Origin: a bacterium
GTDB lineage: Bacteria; Patescibacteria; Dojkabacteria; JAKAPS01; JAJZLI01
NCBI GenBank assembly: GCA_021809565.1
Contig: JAJZKG010000001.1
Coordinates: forward strand, 1-64,000
DNA: 64,000 nucleotides
Direction of reading: 5' to 3'
This document shows, piece after piece, positions 18,135 to 29,054 of this stretch. The position numbers and the translations under genes were made by a program. How positions within the stretch are numbered: position 1 is the stretch's first letter; every line of letters begins with the position of its first letter. Under the pieces are notes generated by a model. The model saw only the letters and a program-made list of their open reading frames with translations. It was not told the origin of the DNA and ran no database searches.

Positions 18135-18809
18135 TTATTTCTGAGGGGTATCTGTATCGGTTCCTTCTTCATCCTCTTCTTTCTTCTCGTTTATAACTTC
18201 TACATCTTCAGGTGTTACTTCTTCAACTTCTTCTTCAACTTCCTCTTCTTGAGGTGGAGATATTGTGATAATCGCACCTTCTAGTTCCTCTTCTTCCATA
18301 GGTGCAAATTCGACGCCATCTGGAAGCTTAATATCTTTTAGTAGGATAGAATCTCCAATCTCCATTAGGGTGGATATATCTACCACTATAGAATTAGGTA
18401 TATCTTGAGGTAAAGATATTATCTCAATTTCTTGTATATTCTCAAAAGGAACACCCCCATATGTTTTTACAGCAGGAGCTTCGCCAACAATTTCAAAAGG
18501 TACATTAGCATTAATTTTTTCTGTTAAGGATACTTCGTGGAAGGATACACTTAATAGTTCAGATGATAATGGATGAGTTTGAACTTCTTGTATTAAAACA
18601 TTGTGAGTTTTATCAGGAAGTTCAAGTTCAATGACCCCTGTGTAGTGGGCTTCCTTATAAGTTTTTATAAACTCTTTTTTATTTATTTCAATATTGGTAT
18701 TTCCTGATATACCAAATATAGCACTAGGTATAAGATCCTTCTTTCTTAAATCTTTAGTTGCCTTTTTTGTAAGAGTTCTTCTTTGTGCTTTGAGTTTGAT
18801 TTTTTGCAT
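18135..18809 (-). CDS. rplY: 50S ribosomal protein bL25 (CTC form)
   Basis: 224 residues. The N-terminal 5S-rRNA-binding domain starts MQKIKLKAQRRTLTKKATKDLRKK, with the family's IPSAIFG segment and VLIQEVQTHPLS. The TL5/CTC-type C-terminal domain follows (VPFEIVGEAPAVK, FGGVPF-like YGGVPF, SLPQDIPNSIVVDIS, LPDGVEF). It ends in a strongly acidic tail (Glu-rich, DTDTPQK), common in the long CTC form. It sits downstream of valS on the same strand. Confidence 0.95.
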   Translation of the reverse strand: MQKIKLKAQRRTLTKKATKDLRKKDLIPSAIFGISGNTNIEINKKEFIKTYKEAHYTGVIELELPDKTHNVLIQEVQTHPLSSELLSVSFHEVSLTEKINANVPFEIVGEAPAVKTYGGVPFENIQEIEIISLPQDIPNSIVVDISTLMEIGDSILLKDIKLPDGVEFAPMEEEELEGAIITISPPQEEEVEEEVEEVTPEDVEVINEKKEEDEEGTDTDTPQK

Positions 18810-18848
18810 ACGGGAAAGATAATAGCATAATTATAGGTGAATTTTCAA

Positions 18849-19193
18849 TCAAGACATCTGGGAGTCAATTGTTTCGCTGTCTGTAATATTGTTCTTTGCT
18901 TCTATGATATTAATTTTAAACACGCTAACCAATTCTTCAAAAAATATATCATAATTTTCAATATTATTCTTTGCAAATAACACTAATGCCCCAAAATCAT
19001 CCTCTGGTACGGAATCTTTATTCTCTTCCCCTACGGAATTCTTAACATTAAAAAGGTAGTATTTTATAAAGAGTCTTCGGAGTTCCAACAAAAGATTCTC
19101 TTGGTAATCTACTGGAAGACTATCAAAACCAAACTCTTTATAGAGGTCTATATCACCTTTATAATTTTTCTCGAATAATTTATCTATATCCAT
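18849..19193 (-). CDS. Small acidic protein, unknown
   Basis: 114 residues, acidic, with two predicted helices (VDYQENLLLELRRLFIKYYLF and IFFEELVSVFKINIIEAK). No signal peptide, membrane segment or recognised motif. It lies between valS and rplY on the same strand, 35 bases after a 32-bp palindrome at the end of valS. Possibly a small patescibacterial family, unproven. Confidence 0.65.
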   Translation of the reverse strand: MDIDKLFEKNYKGDIDLYKEFGFDSLPVDYQENLLLELRRLFIKYYLFNVKNSVGEENKDSVPEDDFGALVLFAKNNIENYDIFFEELVSVFKINIIEAKNNITDSETIDSQMS

Positions 19194-19200
19194 AGTTTTG

Positions 19201-19228
19201 TTAAATCTTTGGATCTAGATCCAAAGAT

Positions 19229-19232
<4 letters not shown>
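19201..19232. terminator. 32-bp perfect palindrome at the valS stop
   Basis: Positions 19201-19232 equal their own reverse complement, with GGATCTAGATCC at the centre. The left and right flanks are TTAAATCTTT and AAAGATTTAA. The valS stop codon (19229-19231) lies inside it. A 16-bp stem in RNA would be possible on both strands. A terminator or mRNA-end role is plausible, but there is no T-run. It is also the longest intergenic member of the GGATCTAGATCC repeat family. Confidence 0.7.
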
Positions 19233-21475
<2,243 letters not shown>

Positions 21476-21548
21476 ATTTTTTTTGTCTAGATCATTTATA
21501 TCTACATTATTATATCAAAATGGAGGGTTATTAAACACATTATTGGCT

Positions 21549-22385
21549 TTATCCGAAAAGAAGTTGTAGTCTTTCAAGATTTTTTCTAAAATCTGGCTCT
21601 CTTCCTGGATCGAAAAACCTAGATCTCTTACCTTGAATGTGTTTTTTAAGAAAATATTTATATATATCTCTCAATTCCTCACTCTCCTTTATGCTTCCAA
21701 TTTTTCCTTTTGCCAGGAGGTATGTGAATCTTTTATCTGTCTGATGAGGAATTTCTATAGTATCAACCGCACCTTCTCTTATAAGTTGCATAAGACCAGA
21801 TGTTACATAGGCCTGCATTAATCTTAATGTTGTCATTTTTATCCTTATAGAGATATCCTCCTTGTATTCTGGTGTAGCAGTATCCCTGTAATCAAATGCA
21901 AAATAATTGTGATCTTTCAAGGCTTCCTCAAGTTTAGCTTTAAAATACTTTACTCTGTATCTTTCTTTCCTTATGAGAGGTCTAGCCTCTCTTCCTCTTT
22001 CTCTAAGGAAAGTGTCAAACTTAGACTTCATTAGTCTAAATGTTGCATAGTCTCCTGATATAAATTCCGCATCAATTACCCGAGATGGGTAGTTATCATT
22101 TTTATACCTACCATCTTCTTGCGGAATTCCATTCTGATATTTATAAAAATCCAAATCTAAATATTTAACCTCAATTATGGGAAATATATCCGGTATTTGC
22201 CTTAGTCTTCCCCTGGTGGTTTCTACCGGTTCTAATAAGTCACTTGATTTGGCAACTAATGCCACTTCCAAAGGAGATGTCTTTCCTGCATTTTCTCTTC
22301 TTGCGTCAGAACCAACGGTTATAATGGCAATACCGTTCACATCTTCAAGAAAATTTTCTCTGTATATACATCCATATTCTGGCAT
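21549..22385 (-). CDS. Nucleotidyltransferase-like protein
   Basis: 278 residues. Near the N-terminus, TVGSDARRENAGKTSPLEVALV resembles the GS-x-AR-x(n)-S-D-[IL]-[DE] motif of the polymerase-beta/DUF294-type nucleotidyltransferase fold. However, the first acidic pair is replaced by Pro-Leu-Glu, so activity is uncertain. The rest is charged and helical (FLRERGREARPLIRKERYR; EELRDIYKYFLKKHIQ). It is cytosolic and lies 73 bases upstream of valS on the same strand. A regulatory nucleotidyltransferase or a degenerate relative is the best guess. Confidence 0.5.
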   Translation of the reverse strand: MPEYGCIYRENFLEDVNGIAIITVGSDARRENAGKTSPLEVALVAKSSDLLEPVETTRGRLRQIPDIFPIIEVKYLDLDFYKYQNGIPQEDGRYKNDNYPSRVIDAEFISGDYATFRLMKSKFDTFLRERGREARPLIRKERYRVKYFKAKLEEALKDHNYFAFDYRDTATPEYKEDISIRIKMTTLRLMQAYVTSGLMQLIREGAVDTIEIPHQTDKRFTYLLAKGKIGSIKESEELRDIYKYFLKKHIQGKRSRFFDPGREPDFRKNLERLQLLFG

Positions 22386-22605
22386 AAGGGTAGAATTGTA
22401 TCAAAATAATGGCTAAGTTGGAATATTTCAGAAATAAAAAGGCATGTGGAATCTGTATGCACAGTTCATAGTGTACTATGTACTATGCATGTTTTGGGCA
22501 AGGAAATTTTTTCTAGGGAAAGTTATAAGCTCGTGGTTTACATAAGGCTTTCGGTTTTGATGTTATAAATGAGATATGATCGTTATTCTCTAGTGAAAAC
22601 AATGT

Positions 22606-23127
22606 TTACTTACACAAAGGTACTAGTCTTGTGGTTATAGCTGTTTGTGGAGATTGGAAACAATAGGTAGCATTAAGTTCCCAAGAATTATTCTTATTTA
22701 CAAGATCAAACTCCATTGTGTTGGTTTGATTACTATTTTGTACTTTCAAAATTGAAATTTTTGGCAATTCTGTGACAATAGTTACTTGTGGGTTTGTTAA
22801 AGCCCCAGCCTCTCTTGTTATTGGATTGACCGTGTGCACATTCTTTATATATGTCTTTAATATGGATCTAAACTGAGGAGTTAATGGACAAGATGGTGTA
22901 TTAACACATGTATTGTACTTTGACAGAATACCTTCTGCTACGATTATAGGATTTTGGTTTGGAATGGACCCAGTTTCTTTTTTTGAAATTGAAGAAGCTG
23001 TTCCTTGTGAGTTTTTATAAATAACAACCTTTGGTTTTTGCAGTACATTTTGTGCAAATAATAATACAATTATTACCGCTAGAACGATTATTATTATATC
23101 TTTTCTGTAAAAATTTACTTTATTCAT
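22606..23127 (-). CDS. Single-pass exported protein, unknown
   Basis: 173 residues. An N-terminal anchor (IIIIVLAVIIVLLFAQNVL) is followed by a Ser/Thr/Asn-rich external domain with four Cys (CVNTPSC, YCF, PLCK). It follows the sortase gene by 51 bases on the same strand, so cotranscription is likely. It has no LPxTG motif, so it is not an obvious sortase substrate. The 220 bases between it and the gene at 22385 hold only a small inverted repeat (CATAGT-GT-ACTATG, 22467-22480). Confidence 0.65.
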   Translation of the reverse strand: MNKVNFYRKDIIIIVLAVIIVLLFAQNVLQKPKVVIYKNSQGTASSISKKETGSIPNQNPIIVAEGILSKYNTCVNTPSCPLTPQFRSILKTYIKNVHTVNPITREAGALTNPQVTIVTELPKISILKVQNSNQTNTMEFDLVNKNNSWELNATYCFQSPQTAITTRLVPLCK

Positions 23128-23178
23128 TATTATTTATTGGGCTGAGAACATTTTACCATATTTTGCATGATAATTTTA

Positions 23179-23937
23179 CTAACCTATAAGTCTAGCCTGA
23201 ACTATATATCTTTGAGTTCCAATACCTGGAGGAATACATGTCATTAAAGTAAGATACTTTGTGCCTTTGGGAAATTGTAATACTGAAAAATCATTTGGTT
23301 GTACTATTTTTGAAGCAAAGATTTTATATATGTATATTTTACCTTTAAAATGTATATCTATATTTGCCCCAGGTTTAAGATTAATAATATTTGTAAATAT
23401 CCCAAGGAAAGATTTTGGATATAGATAATTAAACCATAAAGGTGCAGAGTGCCCATATATGTATACATTTCCATACTCCCCCGGAAGTGCAGTACCTTTC
23501 ATTTGAGCAAGAGATGAGGTTAGTACATGTTCATATGCTGCGGTATTAAAACTATTTACATTAGTTTTGACTGGAACATTTTCTAGATTTATGCTTGGAA
23601 TGGAAAGATAAAAATACCCTTGATATTTAGATTTAGTAAGAATGGTTTGATCTTTTATCAGTTTGTTAAAATATGCAGGACTAGGGTCTGTTCTTGTAAT
23701 TGCAATTTGATATTTATGGAATACATTGATATTGAGCTCATAGCTTATAAGTGGGCTTAATGCTATAAACATTAATATTCCTCCTATGACAATTAAAAAT
23801 ATGGATCGATAATTAAACCTTAATAAGGTCTTAGGATTAATATTTTGTTCTAAATCCTTGGGTATTTTTGTTTTGGATGTTTTTCTTTCTATACTATCTA
23901 ACTTTAGATTTATTAAATTTTTTTCTGATAACTGCAA
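23179..23937 (-). CDS. Sortase
   Basis: 252 residues. One N-terminal membrane helix (IFLIVIGGILMFIALSPL, ~46-63) is followed by an extracytoplasmic sortase barrel. Catalytic residues are visible: His163 in YIYGHSAPLW, Cys234 in LTLMTCIPPG and Arg243 in GTQRYIV. Sortases cleave a C-terminal sorting motif and join the protein to the wall or a pilus. The TTG at 23937 is the best start and overlaps the upstream adhesin gene by 44 bases, so translation is coupled. That adhesin carries an LPNTG motif and is the obvious substrate. The class cannot be fixed by eye, but the TC-x-P-x-G pattern fits class D/E-type enzymes. Confidence 0.9.
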   Translation of the reverse strand: MQLSEKNLINLKLDSIERKTSKTKIPKDLEQNINPKTLLRFNYRSIFLIVIGGILMFIALSPLISYELNINVFHKYQIAITRTDPSPAYFNKLIKDQTILTKSKYQGYFYLSIPSINLENVPVKTNVNSFNTAAYEHVLTSSLAQMKGTALPGEYGNVYIYGHSAPLWFNYLYPKSFLGIFTNIINLKPGANIDIHFKGKIYIYKIFASKIVQPNDFSVLQFPKGTKYLTLMTCIPPGIGTQRYIVQARLIG

Positions 23938-24913
23938 TATTTAGAATATTATTATAATATCCGTAAATTAATCCAGATAAAAATATGATAAGTCCAATAC
24001 CAAACATTATATATGTAGGTGTATCAAATCCAGTATTAGGCAATGTTAAATTTTTATTTGTTGTTGATGCTGGAGTAGATGTTCCAGTTGTCCCAGTTGA
24101 AGATGCAGTTGTAGCGCAAGGTGCCTGAGTGATAGTATTCCCATCTAATGTTACTGCTCCATTGCGAGCATATGCTCCTCCATCTAAATTTGCTCCAGTA
24201 CCAAAAGTTATAGATGTTAGTGCTAGAATATTTCCTTTAAAGTTTGTATATGTTCCTAATGTTACAGAACTTCCAACCTGCCAGAATATATTGCATGCTT
24301 GAGCTCCATTTATTAATGATACGCTTGAGTTAGTTGCAGTAGTAAGAGTACTTCCTGTCTGAAAAATAAATACACTTGATGTATTTCCTTCTCCATTTAG
24401 CGTTAAAGTACCAGTTAATTGTGCAGAAGAAGAATAACAATATACTCCTGGTGTTAAACTTTTACCTCCCAAGTCTTGTCCTGTTAAATTATTTGTAGAA
24501 CTACATGATTGACCAGCAAGGTCAATGTATGTAGCTGTTATATCTCCCTGTGCTTGAAGTGGAACTGATCCAGCAGCATATGTTTTTCCATTAACTATTC
24601 CAGGAGGAAAGCCAGTTATTGCGGTTCCTGGGCTTACTCCAAGATTCCCTGTTAAAACAGAAGATCCAGTATTAGTTACAGTACTAGACCCAAGAACAGA
24701 AAAACTTCCAGCTGTGCCTAGCGATGGTGCTGTTCCAGTAGCATGAATTTGTATAGGAGAAAGCAATAATACAGTTGATGTGAAAGATACTATTAAAAGA
24801 GATGATACGAAAGATCTTAAATATTTTTTGTGTGTATTTAAACCACTAATCTTAAATGATAATATTCTATTACCCGATTTCTCATTATTTAAAAACCCTT
24901 TTTCGCCTTTCAT
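23894..24913 (-). CDS. Ice-binding-like (DUF3494) adhesin with LPxTG anchor
   Basis: 339 residues from the ATG at 24913. A GTG at 24931 would add six. A long signal peptide ends near IQIHATGTAPS. The body is a DUF3494 ice-binding-like beta-solenoid: LGTAGSFSVLGSSTVTNTG, TGNLGVSPGTAITGFPPG, DLGGKSLTPGVYCYSSSA, VFIFQTGSTLTTATNSSV, IFWQVGSSVTLGTYTNFKG. A Thr/Ser-rich linker leads to LPNTG (from ~291), a hydrophobic helix and a basic tail, a textbook cell-wall sorting signal. In many bacteria this fold serves adhesion as well as ice binding. The partner sortase overlaps its 3' end. Function here is probably attachment. Confidence 0.9.
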   Translation of the reverse strand: MKGEKGFLNNEKSGNRILSFKISGLNTHKKYLRSFVSSLLIVSFTSTVLLLSPIQIHATGTAPSLGTAGSFSVLGSSTVTNTGSSVLTGNLGVSPGTAITGFPPGIVNGKTYAAGSVPLQAQGDITATYIDLAGQSCSSTNNLTGQDLGGKSLTPGVYCYSSSAQLTGTLTLNGEGNTSSVFIFQTGSTLTTATNSSVSLINGAQACNIFWQVGSSVTLGTYTNFKGNILALTSITFGTGANLDGGAYARNGAVTLDGNTITQAPCATTASSTGTTGTSTPASTTNKNLTLPNTGFDTPTYIMFGIGLIIFLSGLIYGYYNNILNIAVIRKKFNKSKVR

Positions 24914-24989
24914 AACCAATACACCTTTCACATTTATAGCATAACTTATGGCTGTTAAATTAAAAGCTATAGTTATAAACTATAATGCT

Positions 24990-25017
24990 ATTATATAGGT
25001 TTTATGATTTTTGTCAA
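24990..25017 (-). promoter_or_regulatory. Near-consensus sigma70-type promoter for the adhesin-sortase unit
   Basis: On the minus strand TTGACA occupies 25017-25012 and TATAAT 24995-24990, with a 16-base spacer. Transcription would start near 24983 and leave a ~70-base leader before the adhesin ATG. An AGGTG ribosome-binding motif lies upstream of that ATG. Confidence 0.75.
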
Positions 25018-25050
25018 CATCTTGTATTCTCTAGTATTATGGAGATGATA

Positions 25051-26031
25051 TTATTTTTTAGTAATAAGAAGTTTTAATAGTCTTTGAGTGTATAGTGTTT
25101 GTATACCTAAAAACACTATATAGTTTATTATAAAATTATGATTTTTAAAATAATGTTTTTTATAAAATATCCACATAGATTTATAACCTGCCCTGATCCA
25201 TCTTTTCTTAGTTTTGTTGTCAGCTTTTGTATATTTTCTGCTTGATTCTTTTATACCACCAGAGGCTCCTTTGTAATGAATAATAGATGTTTTTGGATAG
25301 TACATAATCCTCCCACCGTCTTTTTTTAATCTATAACAAAGATCTATATCTTCCCCCATGGCCCAAAATGTTTCATCAAAGAGGGCACTTCCATGCAAGG
25401 ATTTTTCAATAGAGGTTCTCCTAATAAACATAAATGCTCCTGTACAAGAGTCTATCTCTGTTTCTTTGTTGGTTGGAGAATCTATATTATACCCCCTAAA
25501 TATTGGAGATATTTTAGATAAATAGAATAATTTTCCAAGGCTATTTTTTATTGAAGGAAATTGTCTCATGCATGCTTTATCAAGAGTGCCATCTGGAAGT
25601 AATACTTTGCATGTAGAGAGAGCAATATCTTTGTGTTTCTCCATGTATGTATACATTACATCACAAGTATCTTTAGATAATTTTGTATCTGGGTTTAAAA
25701 CCAATATATATTTACCTGTTGATAATTTATATCCTTGGTTATTTGCTTTGGAAAACCCTACATTATCTTTGTTCTTTATGTATTTTATATATTTTGAATG
25801 CTTAGTCTTTGAAGGGTTAAACTGACTCCCAAATATCTTATATGTATCATCGTTACCATTGTCTATTATTATAATTTCAATATTTAGATTGCTTGTCTTT
25901 ATTATCTCATCTAATCCATTTATAAGTTCTAAAAGAAGGAATTTAACGTTATATGTTACAATGATAATTGATAAGTCAATTGATTTACGGGTATTTCTTT
26001 TTGTCGTACTTTTAGTATCAGATCCTTTCAT
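25051..26031 (-). CDS. Family 2 glycosyltransferase (rhamnosyltransferase-like)
   Basis: 326 residues, a GT-A fold. It starts DLSIIIVTYNVKFLL, then IIIIDNGNDD, NVGFSKANNQGY, and the metal-binding LVLNPDTKL in the DxD position. FDETFWAMGEDIDLCYRLKKDGG is the family's ED acceptor/base motif. The C-terminus (to ITKK) is basic and amphipathic and probably peripheral to the membrane. It would transfer a sugar from a nucleotide donor onto a surface glycan or lipid carrier. It is a single transcription unit, divergent from the toxin-antitoxin pair. Confidence 0.9.
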   Translation of the reverse strand: MKGSDTKSTTKRNTRKSIDLSIIIVTYNVKFLLLELINGLDEIIKTSNLNIEIIIIDNGNDDTYKIFGSQFNPSKTKHSKYIKYIKNKDNVGFSKANNQGYKLSTGKYILVLNPDTKLSKDTCDVMYTYMEKHKDIALSTCKVLLPDGTLDKACMRQFPSIKNSLGKLFYLSKISPIFRGYNIDSPTNKETEIDSCTGAFMFIRRTSIEKSLHGSALFDETFWAMGEDIDLCYRLKKDGGRIMYYPKTSIIHYKGASGGIKESSRKYTKADNKTKKRWIRAGYKSMWIFYKKHYFKNHNFIINYIVFLGIQTLYTQRLLKLLITKK

Positions 26032-26120
26032 AGTCTTCTATGGTATTATATCAGAAATTAAAATATACAGAGATGAATTTGTAAAATTTTCAAAACAAGG
26101 AATGACCAATATTGTATTAC

Positions 26121-26150
26121 TTGACAATCATAGTATTGTTTTACTATAAT
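26121..26150 (+). promoter_or_regulatory. Promoter of the AbrB/PIN pair, leaderless
   Basis: TTGACA at 26121-26126 and TATAAT at 26145-26150 are both perfect consensus, with an 18-base spacer. The antitoxin ATG at 26160 lies 9 bases after the -10 box, so the transcript has essentially no leader. Confidence 0.8.
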
Positions 26151-26159
26151 ATTCTTACT

Positions 26160-26456
26160 ATGAAAAAGTTGTATTCAAATTATACGGTTACAAGCAAGAT
26201 GCAATTGACTATTCCCATAAATATTGCAAGAAAGGTTGGGATTGAAGCTGGGGAAAAAATTAAAATTACTGAATATGATGGAAATATTATTATAACCCCT
26301 GTAAAACGCTTAATTGAAGAGCTTGCAGGCTCACTTTCAGTACCAGAAAAATGGAAAAATGTTGATATAGAAGCTATTATTCATAGTGCAAAATCAGAGT
26401 ATTTTAAAGGATCCAAATCCAAGAACCTGGATCAGATAGATATAGATACAAAGTAG
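26160..26456 (+). CDS. AbrB/MazE-like antitoxin
   Basis: 98 residues from the ATG at 26160. The swapped-hairpin DNA-binding domain is clear: YTVTSKMQLTIPINIARKVGIEAGEKIKI, then IIITPVKRL. A C-terminal tail would wrap the toxin. Upstream in-frame codons are excluded because they would overlap the promoter. The PIN toxin starts 6 bases after its stop. As with other AbrB antitoxins it probably represses its own promoter. The end reads Lys-Gly-Ser-Lys-Ser-Lys from AGGATCCAAATCC, a relaxed member of the palindrome family. Confidence 0.85.
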   Translation: MKKLYSNYTVTSKMQLTIPINIARKVGIEAGEKIKITEYDGNIIITPVKRLIEELAGSLSVPEKWKNVDIEAIIHSAKSEYFKGSKSKNLDQIDIDTK

Positions 26457-26462
26457 AAAATT

Positions 26463-26858
26463 ATGATATTTATTGATACCAATTATTTTATGAGGTTCCT
26501 TCTTAAAGATGGGCCAATCCAGCATTTACAGGCTAAAAAAACTTTCTTAAGTGGTTTAGAAGGCAGAATACAGTTAGTAACATCTCTTATCGTATTTTTT
26601 GAAATTTATTGGGTTTTGAGTTCTTATTATAAAAAAGATAGGGATAGTGTGGGAGAAATGTTAATAAAAATATTAAATTTAAATTTTATAGAGCTAAAAG
26701 AACGCCCATTACTATTTGAGAGTATACTTCTTTTTAAAAAGACAACACTAGATTTAGAGGATTGCTATAATTATTCTTATGCAAAGTCTCTACATATAAA
26801 GCCGAACAATTTTAAGACTTTTGATAAACAATTACTCAATGAGTACTCCAGAGCCTAG
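26463..26858 (+). CDS. PIN-domain toxin (VapC-like)
   Basis: 131 residues. PIN acidic residues are visible: Asp5 in MIFIDTNYFM, Glu47 in VFFEIYWVL, Asp100 in DLEDCYNYSYA, and Asp121 in FKTFDKQL. VapC toxins are Mg-dependent RNases, often cutting tRNA or rRNA. It is paired with the AbrB-like gene just upstream. Its stop codon lies inside the 14-base tandem repeat that follows. A second AbrB/PIN pair, distantly similar (same spacing of D, E, D and FDK), lies at 42861-43510. Confidence 0.85.
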   Translation: MIFIDTNYFMRFLLKDGPIQHLQAKKTFLSGLEGRIQLVTSLIVFFEIYWVLSSYYKKDRDSVGEMLIKILNLNFIELKERPLLFESILLFKKTTLDLEDCYNYSYAKSLHIKPNNFKTFDKQLLNEYSRA

Positions 26859-26886
26859 ACTCTGGAGTCTAGACTCTGGAGTCTAG
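26845..26886. repeat. 14-base tandem repeat and inverted repeat at the toxin 3' end
   Basis: CTAGACTCTGGAGT occurs at 26855-26868 and 26869-26882, followed by CTAG. In addition ACTCCAGAG (26845-26853) is an inverted copy of CTCTGGAGT (26860-26868), giving a 9-bp stem with a 6-base loop. It may terminate the toxin transcript, although no T-run follows. Confidence 0.75.
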
Positions 26887-26950
26887 CCTGCAAGGTCTAA
26901 GTACTTGGTAAATTTTCCTTTTAAATACAATTTATCGTATAATATAATTT

Positions 26951-27712
26951 ATGAACCAAAACGACAAAGACCTTCTTTTTGAATTTGTAAAAACTGATTT
27001 TACGCTTCGTTATAACAATTCTGTATTAGGATTTTTATGGGTAGTCATAAAACCACTACTTATGTTTACAGTAATGTATATTGTATTCTCACTTTTGCTT
27101 GGTAATTCTGTAAAATACTATGCCCTGTACCTTCTGATCGGAATTATAATGTATAACTTTTTTAATGAGGTTACAGTGAATGGACTTAATTCCTTAGTCC
27201 AAAAGAAAGAAGTTATGCTCAAGGTGAATTTTAAAAGACACCTTGCTGTTGTTGGAGCTACCTTGATTGCAGTTATAAATTTGTTCTTTAATCTTTTAGT
27301 CGCTATTGTGTTTTTTGCATACAATAGGGTTTTGCCAAGCTTTGAAGATTTGGCAGTATTCCTATTCTGCATTCTAGCTCTATATATTCTTGGTCTTGGA
27401 GTGGCATTTCTAATTAGTATATTATATGTTAAATTCAGAGACCTTCAGCATATATGGGAAATATTAATGCTTGTAGTTTTTTATCTTACCCCAATAGTGT
27501 ATCCAATAAGTCTAATAAAAGGGAAGGCACAGTATCTTATTGATGCAAACCCATTAACTCATATATTAAATTTTGCAAGAGAAGCTTTAATTTATAATAA
27601 ATTTTTATCTGTATACTCCACATTAGTGATATTCGTATTATCACTAATTTTTCTATATATAACCTATCATTTTTTTGAGAGGAGTATTAAAAAAATTGCA
27701 GAAGAGTTTTAA
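26951..27712 (+). CDS. Polysaccharide ABC transporter permease (Wzm/TagG-like)
   Basis: 253 residues, six hydrophobic helices. The N-terminus FVKTDFTLRYNNSVLGFLWVVIKPLL matches the ABC-2 type export permeases of O-antigen and teichoic acid systems, and ILYVKFRDLQHIWEI with FYLTPIVYPISLI are family hallmarks. It would move an undecaprenyl-linked glycan across the membrane together with the ATPase encoded next. Two TATAAT boxes overlap 26938-26948, directly before the ATG at 26951, so the transcript is probably leaderless. Confidence 0.92.
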   Translation: MNQNDKDLLFEFVKTDFTLRYNNSVLGFLWVVIKPLLMFTVMYIVFSLLLGNSVKYYALYLLIGIIMYNFFNEVTVNGLNSLVQKKEVMLKVNFKRHLAVVGATLIAVINLFFNLLVAIVFFAYNRVLPSFEDLAVFLFCILALYILGLGVAFLISILYVKFRDLQHIWEILMLVVFYLTPIVYPISLIKGKAQYLIDANPLTHILNFAREALIYNKFLSVYSTLVIFVLSLIFLYITYHFFERSIKKIAEEF

Positions 27713-27735
27713 CTTTGGAGTTCTAACTTTGGAGT
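27711..27735. repeat. Tandem 14-base repeat after the permease gene
   Basis: AACTTTGGAGT occurs at 27711-27721 and 27725-27735 (period 14) directly over and after the permease stop codon. Both its position at a gene end and its TGGAGT core recall the repeat at 26855-26886. Confidence 0.6.
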
Positions 27736-27755
27736 CAAAATATTAAATAAATATT

Positions 27756-28934
27756 ATGGAAGATAATGTAATAGAAGTAAAAAATATTCAAAAAGAATTT
27801 AAAATTCCTCAAGAGAGAAAGACTCAACTTAAGGAACATTTTATACACCCTTTTAAGAAAACGAAATATATTGAATTTAAGGCTTTATCAGATATATCCT
27901 TTGAGGTTAAAAAAGGAGAGTTTTTAGGCATCATAGGTAGGAATGGGTCAGGTAAGAGTACACTCCTTAAAATAATAGCAGGAATTTATCTACCAGACCG
28001 TGGTACGGTAAAAACCAAAGGTAAACTTATTCCTTACCTAGAACTTGGGGTTGGTTTTAACATGGAACTTACAGCAATAGAGAATATATTCTTAAATGGA
28101 GTAATTCTTGGGATACCTAAGGATGAACTTAAAAAAACATACAAATCTATTATTGAATTTGCAGGCGTAGAGGGTTTTGAACAAACCCAACTTAAAAATT
28201 ATTCCTCTGGCATGCAAGTAAGATTGGCTTTTGCAATAGCTATACAAGCAAAAGGGGATGTTTACCTGCTTGATGAGGTTTTAGCTGTAGGTGATAATGC
28301 TTTCCAACAAAAATGCTTCAATACATTCAGAGAATTTAAAAAACAAGGGAAAACTATCATTTTTGTTTCACATGCAATGGGGGCTATAGAAGAATTTTGT
28401 GATAGGGTAATTCTTATTGATAAAGGAAAAATACAAAAAGAAGGAAATCCATTTGATGTTGTTAAGAAATATGGAGATATGTCAATTTTAAATGATGCTA
28501 GGAAAAAAGAGATAAAATCAAATGAAGGTTTTGGGTTTTCGTCTGTTAAATTCTTAGATTCTGGAATGTCAGAGAATGTTAGTTTTAATTTTGATGATAA
28601 ACTCACGATAAGGCTTTCATATAAGTTACAAGAAGAGGTTCAATATCCTATATTTACAATAGTTTTAACAAGAAATGATGGGGTGGTTGTAGCTTCTTGC
28701 AGTAGTAAAGATTCCAAAATAGAGGCAATTTCGGGGGAAGGACATGTTGATTTTACAATTGATAAAGTTAAATTATTTGCAGGAGTATATTCACTCACTT
28801 CTGTTTTATATAACAGAGATTTTGAAAACCCTGTATTTTCCCTAGATAATTCCCATACCTTTAATATATTCTCAACAAGAGATACCCAGGTTGGTATTTT
28901 TGAAATTGATGGAGAGTGGACAAGAGAATCTTGA
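27756..28934 (+). CDS. Polysaccharide ABC transporter ATPase with Wzt-type C-terminal domain
   Basis: 392 residues. The nucleotide-binding domain (about 1-245) has Walker A GRNGSGKST at 61-69, the signature YSSGMQVRLA, Walker B DVYLLDEVLAVGD and the switch His in IIFVSHAMGAI. The remaining ~140 residues form a beta-sandwich like the glycan-binding domain of Wzt, ending VGIFEIDGEW. That domain recognises the finished polysaccharide before export. With the permease 43 bases upstream, it makes a complete ABC glycan exporter. Confidence 0.93.
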   Translation: MEDNVIEVKNIQKEFKIPQERKTQLKEHFIHPFKKTKYIEFKALSDISFEVKKGEFLGIIGRNGSGKSTLLKIIAGIYLPDRGTVKTKGKLIPYLELGVGFNMELTAIENIFLNGVILGIPKDELKKTYKSIIEFAGVEGFEQTQLKNYSSGMQVRLAFAIAIQAKGDVYLLDEVLAVGDNAFQQKCFNTFREFKKQGKTIIFVSHAMGAIEEFCDRVILIDKGKIQKEGNPFDVVKKYGDMSILNDARKKEIKSNEGFGFSSVKFLDSGMSENVSFNFDDKLTIRLSYKLQEEVQYPIFTIVLTRNDGVVVASCSSKDSKIEAISGEGHVDFTIDKVKLFAGVYSLTSVLYNRDFENPVFSLDNSHTFNIFSTRDTQVGIFEIDGEWTRES

Positions 28935-29054
28935 TATTAATCAATATCCCCAATTCTATCTATAGCAATATTTCGCAAATTACGTGATAAAATGTAATAT
29001 ATTAATCACATAAATGCGTAAAAATGTAAGTATTTTGTTGCATAGATGTCTTTA

